Shown here piece after piece: positions 6,292 through 10,740 of a stretch of 10,740 nucleotides of DNA. Source of the stretch: Chloroflexia bacterium. GTDB lineage: Bacteria; Chloroflexota; Chloroflexia; QHBQ01; JADMIH01. How positions within the stretch are numbered: position 1 is the stretch's first letter; each line of letters opens with the position of its first letter. The stretch covers positions 1-10,740 of the forward strand of contig JAICKM010000177.1 of the NCBI GenBank assembly GCA_025927935.1, in the 5' to 3' direction. The notes under the pieces were generated by a model that was not told where the DNA came from, did no database searches, and saw only the letters and a program-made list of their open reading frames with translations. A program made the translations under genes and the position numbers.

Positions 6292-6435
6292 GTGGAAGAA
6301 GAACTGCGTATTCGCCCGCAGGACCTGGATCGTTTGTTGGAATGGATGCGGCGCAGCGGGCGCCCGCGCACGACCGAGGAACTGGTGCGTTTCTGGTTGG
6401 AACGCTTGCGCGATGAGGCGACGCGCGGTCGCTAA
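6292..6435 (+). CDS. 47-aa helical mini-protein of unknown function
   Basis: I do not recognise this gene by name. It is a short, highly charged, predicted all-helical protein: an acidic start (VEEELRI), the helix LDRLLEWMRRSG, a turn (RPRT), then TEELVRFWLERLRDEATRGR. The two-helix pattern resembles the first half of a small helix-turn-helix or winged-helix domain, or a dimerisation motif. The GTG at 6292 is chosen because GGAGGG lies 8 nt upstream; an in-frame ATG at 6211 would add 27 residues but has no Shine-Dalgarno and starts only about 5 nt after the predicted transcript start. It is first in the rightward operon, 108 nt before the 684-aa gene, and could partner or regulate it. Confidence 0.7.
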   Translation: MEEELRIRPQDLDRLLEWMRRSGRPRTTEELVRFWLERLRDEATRGR

Positions 6436-6458
6436 CTCGCGCCTTTGTTTTCAGGGGC

Positions 6459-6482
6459 CGGGATCGGATACGAGAGATCCCG
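6459..6482 (+). promoter_or_regulatory. Hairpin between the 47-aa and 684-aa genes
   Basis: CGGGATC (6459-6465) and GATCCCG (6476-6482) form a perfect 7-bp stem with a 10-nt loop, 24 nt after the 47-aa gene stop. With no U-tract it is not an obvious terminator; it could set the relative level of the two genes by attenuation or RNA processing. Confidence 0.35.
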
Positions 6483-6543
6483 CGCAGTAGATGGGTAATA
6501 GATTGGTGGAATTGCGTAACATGAGTAAGGATGAAGGAGCAGC

Positions 6544-8598
6544 ATGAACAGCGCTACCGTCGCAGCGAAGGGTGGGCCGGCCTTTGAAGGCACGGCCGAA
6601 CAGCAAGAGCTGGCCGCCAAAGCCTTCGACCTGATGCGCCGCCAGGGGATGTTGTTTGCGGCGGACGCGCCGATTGTGGTCAGCCTGGACCGCCTCGTGC
6701 AGGGTTTGAGCCGCAGCTATCCCAAGGTGGCCGGCGATACATTGAAGCAGCAGGTCACGGCGGCGCTCGATGCCAACCCCGCCGTCTTTACCCGGCAGGA
6801 GACAAAGGGCGCTGTTGCCTATGAGACCACCAAGAGCGGGCAGCGCAAGATCGACACAACCGATGCGCGCCATATGTTCCGCCACCGGCTCAACGACGAC
6901 GCCCGCGAAGTGACCGAGCAGGAATCGCGCTCGCTGACCGAGGGCTGGATCGCCCAGGCCCAGGCGCGCGCCGAGTCTTTCACCATCTTCCAGGAGCCGG
7001 CGGCGCAAGCGGCGGTGTCCGGGCAGTGGCAGGGGCCCGCCGATATTGCCGCCTTTGTCGCCCCGACCACCCCGACGCCCAACGCGGCGCCCATGCCGCA
7101 GCCCGTCTCGCCCATGACGCCCTGGCCCGAAGCGGTGCCGGAGGCCGAGCCGATTGCCGCCAGTGACGTGGATGAAACCGTCCTGGTGGACACGCCCACC
7201 GCCCCGGTGATCCCGGAGGCTGAGGAGTTACCCCTCGTGGTGGCGCCACCTGGCTCTATAGAGGCACCTGCGCCTGCGCCGGTCGAGCCGGTGGCCGCGG
7301 CCCCGGTGGTCGAGCCGGCGGCTCCGGCCCTCGCGCCTGCCGTGCCCGCACCGGTCGCTCCGGCGCCCGCGCCGGTGGCGGCGGCGCCCGTCGCCCCGGC
7401 CCGCCCGGTGCGCTACACCCTGCCCACCGAGGACGGCGAAGCGACCATCGACCTCGCGCCCGGTGTGGATGCCGTGCTGGAGGAGCATGGTGCGACCCTG
7501 GACGCGATGATGTCGCGCGCGCTGCACGACGATTTCCGCTTTGCATCCTTCGGCGCCCTGTGGTATCCCGAAGAGCATGTCGAGCGCTTCAGCAAGGGCG
7601 ACTTCCGCCGCATCAAGGAATACCTGATCGAGACCCAGGAAGCCCTGTCCGACCGCGCCTTCCTGAACGATGTGCTGGGCCGCCGCGAGAACGATCCGGA
7701 TTACGAGCGCCTGCGCTTCTCGCTGAACTATCGCATGCTGCGCGAGAAAAAGGACTTCGAGTTCGTCGGCGTGCCGGACGATCACGTCTGGATTGTGGCC
7801 GGCGCGTCGCCAGTCAGTGTGCCCAAGCGCAAGCCGAGCGAGATCGGCCAGGACTATCGCTTCCTGGAAGACGCCGCCATCCGCGCACTGGAGCCGGACG
7901 TGCCCGCCGACCTGACCCAGGTCGAGCACGCGCTGACCTATTATGAATATGAGAACGGCCTGCTGCCCTACGACAACGCCCTGCGCGTGCTGCTGCCGCG
8001 GCCCATGCTGGACGAGCAGCGGGCCGCTCTGCTGCGCGTCGAAGTGCCGGCGCTCTTCCAGAGCTTCCCGGTCGAGTTACGCTACCCGACCGGCAATCGC
8101 GGCGGGTATCTGGTCGGCTTCGACGCCTTCTTCCAGGAGAACCTGGTGCCGGGCGCGACGTTTTCGTTGGAGAGCACCGAGCAGCAGAACGTGCTGCTGC
8201 TGCGCTTCGAGCGCACCTCGGCGCAGGAAGCCTCGCTGCTGCAATACGACGAGCGCCGCAATAAGTTTGTCTACCGGCCCACGACGTACTACGCGGGCAC
8301 CAGCGCCGATTGGCTGCTGAGCGAGAAGCGCTTCCCGAACCTCGACGGCATCAAGCGCCTGGACGAAGCTGAGCGCAAGAAGACGGAGAATGTCGTGATC
8401 CGCGCCTTTGAACTGGTGGGCGAGGATCTGGATGGGCGTCTGCTGGCGCTGACTTCCGATCTGCTGCCTGTGGTCAACCTGGAGCGGCCATTCTCGGTGG
8501 GCGCCCTGCGGGCGGTGCTCGAAACGGGCAACCACTCGTACTTCGAAGCCGACCCGGAAACGCCCGGCGCCTTCTTCTACGACCCAAGCAAGAAATAA
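6544..8598 (+). CDS. Unrecognised 684-aa protein with winged-helix-like modules and Ala/Pro hinge
   Basis: I do not recognise a named family. Residues 22-99 look like a winged helix (LAAKAFDLMRRQG, a middle helix, DTLKQQVTAALDANPAVFTR, then a Y/T strand pair), followed by a charged helical stretch to about 150. Residues 172-288 are an Ala/Pro/Val-rich disordered hinge. The C-terminal part (290-684) is folded: 368-418 has a second winged-helix-like pattern (helices, then FEFVGVPDDHVWIV), 465-558 looks strand-rich, and 612-684 resembles a third, ending in HSYFEADPETPGAFFYDPSKK. The look is loosely HARE-HTH-like, which would suggest nucleic-acid or transcription/repair work in the cytoplasm; that is inference. 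No catalytic motif, signal peptide or membrane segment is seen. The ATG at 6544 has AAGGAG 4 nt upstream. A terminator follows the stop. Confidence 0.85.
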   Translation: MNSATVAAKGGPAFEGTAEQQELAAKAFDLMRRQGMLFAADAPIVVSLDRLVQGLSRSYPKVAGDTLKQQVTAALDANPAVFTRQETKGAVAYETTKSGQRKIDTTDARHMFRHRLNDDAREVTEQESRSLTEGWIAQAQARAESFTIFQEPAAQAAVSGQWQGPADIAAFVAPTTPTPNAAPMPQPVSPMTPWPEAVPEAEPIAASDVDETVLVDTPTAPVIPEAEELPLVVAPPGSIEAPAPAPVEPVAAAPVVEPAAPALAPAVPAPVAPAPAPVAAAPVAPARPVRYTLPTEDGEATIDLAPGVDAVLEEHGATLDAMMSRALHDDFRFASFGALWYPEEHVERFSKGDFRRIKEYLIETQEALSDRAFLNDVLGRRENDPDYERLRFSLNYRMLREKKDFEFVGVPDDHVWIVAGASPVSVPKRKPSEIGQDYRFLEDAAIRALEPDVPADLTQVEHALTYYEYENGLLPYDNALRVLLPRPMLDEQRAALLRVEVPALFQSFPVELRYPTGNRGGYLVGFDAFFQENLVPGATFSLESTEQQNVLLLRFERTSAQEASLLQYDERRNKFVYRPTTYYAGTSADWLLSEKRFPNLDGIKRLDEAERKKTENVVIRAFELVGEDLDGRLLALTSDLLPVVNLERPFSVGALRAVLETGNHSYFEADPETPGAFFYDPSKK

Positions 8599-8606
8599 GC
8601 ACGAGC

Positions 8607-8661
8607 CGTCAGCGGTCAGCCGTCGGAAACGACTCCGGCTGACCGCTGACGCTTTCTTTTT
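8607..8661 (+). terminator. Intrinsic terminator after the 684-aa gene, stem built of heptamers
   Basis: Arms 8607-8622 and 8636-8651 are perfect reverse complements (16 bp), followed by a T-rich tract (8653-8661, TTTCTTTTT). The 13-nt loop can add a small TCG/CGA stem capped by GAAA. The stem begins 9 nt after the stop codon. Each arm consists of two heptamer units (GTCAGCG, GTCAGCC and their complements), so the terminator seems to have arisen from inverted copies of the tandem-repeat family. Confidence 0.85.
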
Positions 8662-8688
8662 ATGGCCGCCAACGTCGCAGTAATTCCC

Positions 8689-8716
8689 GACGGCTGACGG
8701 CTGATAGCTGATAACT
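8689..8716. repeat. Heptamer tract GACGGCT x2, GATAGCT, GATAACT
   Basis: Four in-phase 7-mers show stepwise divergence, ending 3 nt before the ATG of the HEAT-repeat gene. The tract takes the place where a Shine-Dalgarno would be expected and none is present. It contains an in-frame TAG (8705-8707) that excludes any upstream start for that gene. Confidence 0.8.
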
Positions 8717-8719
8717 GGT

Positions 8720-9631
8720 ATGGACTTTCGCACCGAACTCAACAACATCATCAGCGACGAGCAGCCGTTTTCGGTGGCTGCGCTGACTTTCCTGTCGGAT
8801 ATTCCAACTGCCGACAGCGCCACGCTGGCGCTGATGTGGCCGGGGGCGAGCGTCGCCCGCCGCCGCAAGATCGCGGCGACCCTGGTCCAACTGGCCGAAG
8901 ACAACATCGAATATGACTTCAGCACTGTGTTTGGCGTGCTGCTAACCGACCCGGACGCCCAGGTGCGGCGCAGCGCCGTCGAGGGCCTGGTGGAAGACGA
9001 GAGCGTCGGCACCGTGCGCCGCTTGATCGAGGTGCTGGACTCCGATCCGGCGCCCGAAGTGCGCGCCGTCGCCGCTGTTGTCCTGGGGCCGGCCGCCCTG
9101 CGCGCTGAAACCGGCAAACTCAAGGGCGAGTGGCCCGCCCGCCTGCGCGATGCGCTGCTGCGCGCCGTGCGCGACCCGGCGGCGGACGAGGATGTGCATC
9201 GACGCGCCCTGGAGTCCGTCGCCTACTTTTGCGACAATGCCGACGTGACCGCCGAGATCGAGCGCGCCTATGCGGGCCGCGGGCTGGTGCGGGCCAGCGC
9301 GATTAACGCCATGGGCCGCAACATGAACACCCGCTGGGCGCCCATGCTGCTCAAGGAACTGCAAAGCAAACAACCCGCCATGCGTTATGAGGCAGCGCAC
9401 GCCGTGGGCGAACTGGGTGAGCAGGCCAACGTGCCTGCTCTCATCCCGCTGCTCGACGACGCCGACCTGGAAGTGCAGTTGGCGGCCATCTGGGCGCTGG
9501 GACAGCTCGGTGGGCGCGTCGCCATGCAGGCGCTGCAACTGCGGGCGCAAGACGACGACCCGGCCATCCAGGAGGCGGTGGACGACGCGCTCACCGAGAT
9601 CCGCTACGCCGCCGATCCCCTGCAACCCTAA
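8720..9631 (+). CDS. HEAT-repeat protein
   Basis: A 303-aa alpha-solenoid protein. HEAT/PBS-lyase-type helical pairs are clear at about 68-95 (TDPDAQVRRSAVEGLVED), 98-125 (DSDPAPEVRAVAAVVLG), 142-170, 205-233 (MRYEAAHAVGELGE) and 237-265 (LIPLLDDADLEVQLAAIWAL), with a last partial one at 268-295. These repeats make scaffolds for protein binding; no lyase function is implied. Residues 1-60 are helical and not repeat-like. It has no signal peptide, so it is probably cytoplasmic. The ATG at 8720 is fixed by an in-frame stop 15 nt upstream, yet no Shine-Dalgarno precedes it, so translation may be weak or leaderless. It sits after a terminator and 12 nt before an aminotransferase gene, with which it is probably co-transcribed. 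Whether it serves the 684-aa protein or the aminotransferase is unknown. Confidence 0.9.
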   Translation: MDFRTELNNIISDEQPFSVAALTFLSDIPTADSATLALMWPGASVARRRKIAATLVQLAEDNIEYDFSTVFGVLLTDPDAQVRRSAVEGLVEDESVGTVRRLIEVLDSDPAPEVRAVAAVVLGPAALRAETGKLKGEWPARLRDALLRAVRDPAADEDVHRRALESVAYFCDNADVTAEIERAYAGRGLVRASAINAMGRNMNTRWAPMLLKELQSKQPAMRYEAAHAVGELGEQANVPALIPLLDDADLEVQLAAIWALGQLGGRVAMQALQLRAQDDDPAIQEAVDDALTEIRYAADPLQP

Positions 9632-9643
9632 ACAGGAGCCGCC

Positions 9644-10740
9644 ATGACCGTGCTTGAACCCACCTTCCATCCGCGCTGGGCGCGTAGCGTGGCCGATCTC
9701 GAACCTCGCCCGGCGGTGACCGGGGGCGGCCGGGCGCCGATCAGCTTCGCCTACGGCTTGCCCGACCCGGCCCTGTTCCCGACCGAGTCGCTCAACGCTG
9801 CCGCGGATCTGGTCCTGCGCCGGCATAGCGACCGTGCACTGCAATACGGTGCGGGCCAGGGCCTGCCGCAGCTCATCAGTGTGCTGATCGAACGGCTCAA
9901 CCGGGCCGAGGGGCTGGCGCTCCGGCCCGAAGAGTGCATGATCACCACCGGCGCGGGCCAGGCCATCGCGGTTGTGGCGCGGGCGCTGCTGGACCCCGGC
10001 GACACGGTGCTGGTCGAAACGCCGGCCTGGCCCGGCGCGCTCAATGCGTTTCGGCGTTGTAATGCGCGCCTGGTCGCCGTGCCGGTGGATGCCGAGGGCC
10101 TGGATACGGTCGCGCTGGAGCAGACGCTGGAGACGCTGGCCGCCGCCGGAACCCGGCCCAAGCTGCTCTACACCGTGCCGAACTTCCAGAACCCCACCGG
10201 GGTCACGACGACCCTGGCCCGGCGGCAGGCCCTGCTCGACCTGGCCCAGCGCTATGATCTGCTGATCCTGGAAGACGACGCCTACCGCGACCTGGCCTTC
10301 GAAGGCGCGCTGCCGCCCTCGCTGTTCGCGCTGGACACGGACGGGCGCGTGCTGCGCACGGGCACCTACTCCAAAATCCTGGCCGCCGGGCTGCGTCTGG
10401 GCTGGCTGCTCGGCCCGCGCGAGGTGCTGCCCCGCCTCATCGCGCTCAAAGACGACGGCGGTACCAGCCCCTTCACGGCCTACCTGGCCGCCGCCTACAG
10501 CCTGGCCGGTGAACTCGAACCCCATATCGCCCGCCTGGTGGACAGCTATCGCCGCAAGCGCGACGTAATGCTTGGCGCGCTGGCCCGCTACTTCCCGAAG
10601 TCCGTCACCTGGACCGTCCCGGCGGGCGGCTTCTTCGTCTGGGTCACGCTGCCGCCCGGCACCGACGCCGCCGATCTGTTGCGCGCGGCGCGCGAAGAAG
10701 GCGTCGATTTCTTGCCCGGTCGCTCCTGCTTCCCCGACCC
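9644..10740 (+). CDS. PLP-dependent aminotransferase, fold type I (3' end beyond window)
   Basis: 365 codons are visible; family members usually run near 390-400 aa, so about 30 residues are missing. It is a class I/II aminotransferase of the LysN/MocR-catalytic-domain type, moving an amino group between an amino acid and a 2-oxo acid with pyridoxal phosphate. Key residues by alignment from memory to aspartate aminotransferase are N183 in NPTG (183-186), D211 and Y214 in EDDAY (PLP ring contacts), the Schiff-base K244 in TYSKILAAGLRLGW, and R251. The phosphate-binding TTGAGQAI segment is at 101-108, and GGFFVWVTLP (328-337) is typical near the C-terminus. There is no N-terminal GntR-type DNA-binding domain, so it is an enzyme, not a MocR regulator. 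The substrate could be 2-aminoadipate, an aromatic or a branched-chain amino acid; sequence alone does not decide. The ATG has AGGAG 5 nt upstream. Confidence 0.92.
   Translation, partial: MTVLEPTFHPRWARSVADLEPRPAVTGGGRAPISFAYGLPDPALFPTESLNAAADLVLRRHSDRALQYGAGQGLPQLISVLIERLNRAEGLALRPEECMITTGAGQAIAVVARALLDPGDTVLVETPAWPGALNAFRRCNARLVAVPVDAEGLDTVALEQTLETLAAAGTRPKLLYTVPNFQNPTGVTTTLARRQALLDLAQRYDLLILEDDAYRDLAFEGALPPSLFALDTDGRVLRTGTYSKILAAGLRLGWLLGPREVLPRLIALKDDGGTSPFTAYLAAAYSLAGELEPHIARLVDSYRRKRDVMLGALARYFPKSVTWTVPAGGFFVWVTLPPGTDAADLLRAAREEGVDFLPGRSCFPD

Noticed and set aside
7228..7929. 233-codon minus-strand frame inside the 684-aa gene
   Set aside because: Covers the Ala/Pro hinge, whose GC-rich codons lack stops on the other strand; no independent signals.
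8720..9631. Phycobilisome lyase reading of the HEAT protein
   Set aside because: PBS-lyase HEAT repeats are a generic structural class; nothing else here points to phycobiliproteins.
8942..10525. Long open frame (527 codons) on the minus strand
   Set aside because: It lies opposite the HEAT and aminotransferase genes, both with clear family motifs. Its composition (Gly, Gln, Arg, His) with no domain is typical of an antisense frame in GC-rich DNA.

Overview
The window is GC-rich and looks like chromosomal DNA of a member of the Chloroflexota (perhaps a Roseiflexaceae- or Caldilinea-like lineage). The assignment is inferred from three things. One is an S-layer-homology protein with a Pro/Thr linker and a 'RCLACEG' first SLH repeat, a style I associate with that phylum. 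The second is the coiled-coil methyltransferase next to a GT2 glycosyltransferase. The third is the abundance of short heptamer tandem repeats in the intergenic gaps. No marker gene fixes the taxonomy, and there are no rRNA or tRNA genes, CRISPR arrays or transposase genes.

The left half (about 1-5900) is transcribed leftwards. In transcription order it holds a TsaA/TrmO-like protein (5882-5397) followed 4 nt later by a two-part GNAT acetyltransferase (5392-4565). Next is a secreted mosaic SLH surface protein (4316-2304) with its own promoter and a leader of about 180 nt. After a 278-bp gap with a perfect 17-bp palindrome, heptamer repeats and a strong promoter come a SAM methyltransferase with a long C-terminal coiled coil (2025-742) and, 5 nt later, a GT2 glycosyltransferase (736 to beyond position 1). 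Methyltransferase and glycosyltransferase probably act together on a cell-envelope glycan. A link to the S-layer protein is only suggested by proximity.

The 409-bp divergent gap (5883-6291) carries outward-facing promoters, three heptamer repeat tracts and an imperfect long palindrome resembling a widespread dispersed repeat. I found no gene in it.

The right half (6292 onwards) is transcribed rightwards. It holds a 47-aa helical mini-protein, an unrecognised 684-aa protein with an Ala/Pro-rich hinge and what look like several winged-helix modules, an intrinsic terminator whose stem is made of heptamer repeats, a HEAT-repeat protein with no Shine-Dalgarno, and, 12 nt later, a fold-type I PLP aminotransferase cut off by the window edge.

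The most unusual signal is the family of 7-bp tandem repeats. Local copies are nearly identical, but the unit drifts from site to site. The tracts sit in promoters, in a terminator stem and right against a start codon. The best candidate for undescribed protein biology is the 47-aa plus 684-aa pair.
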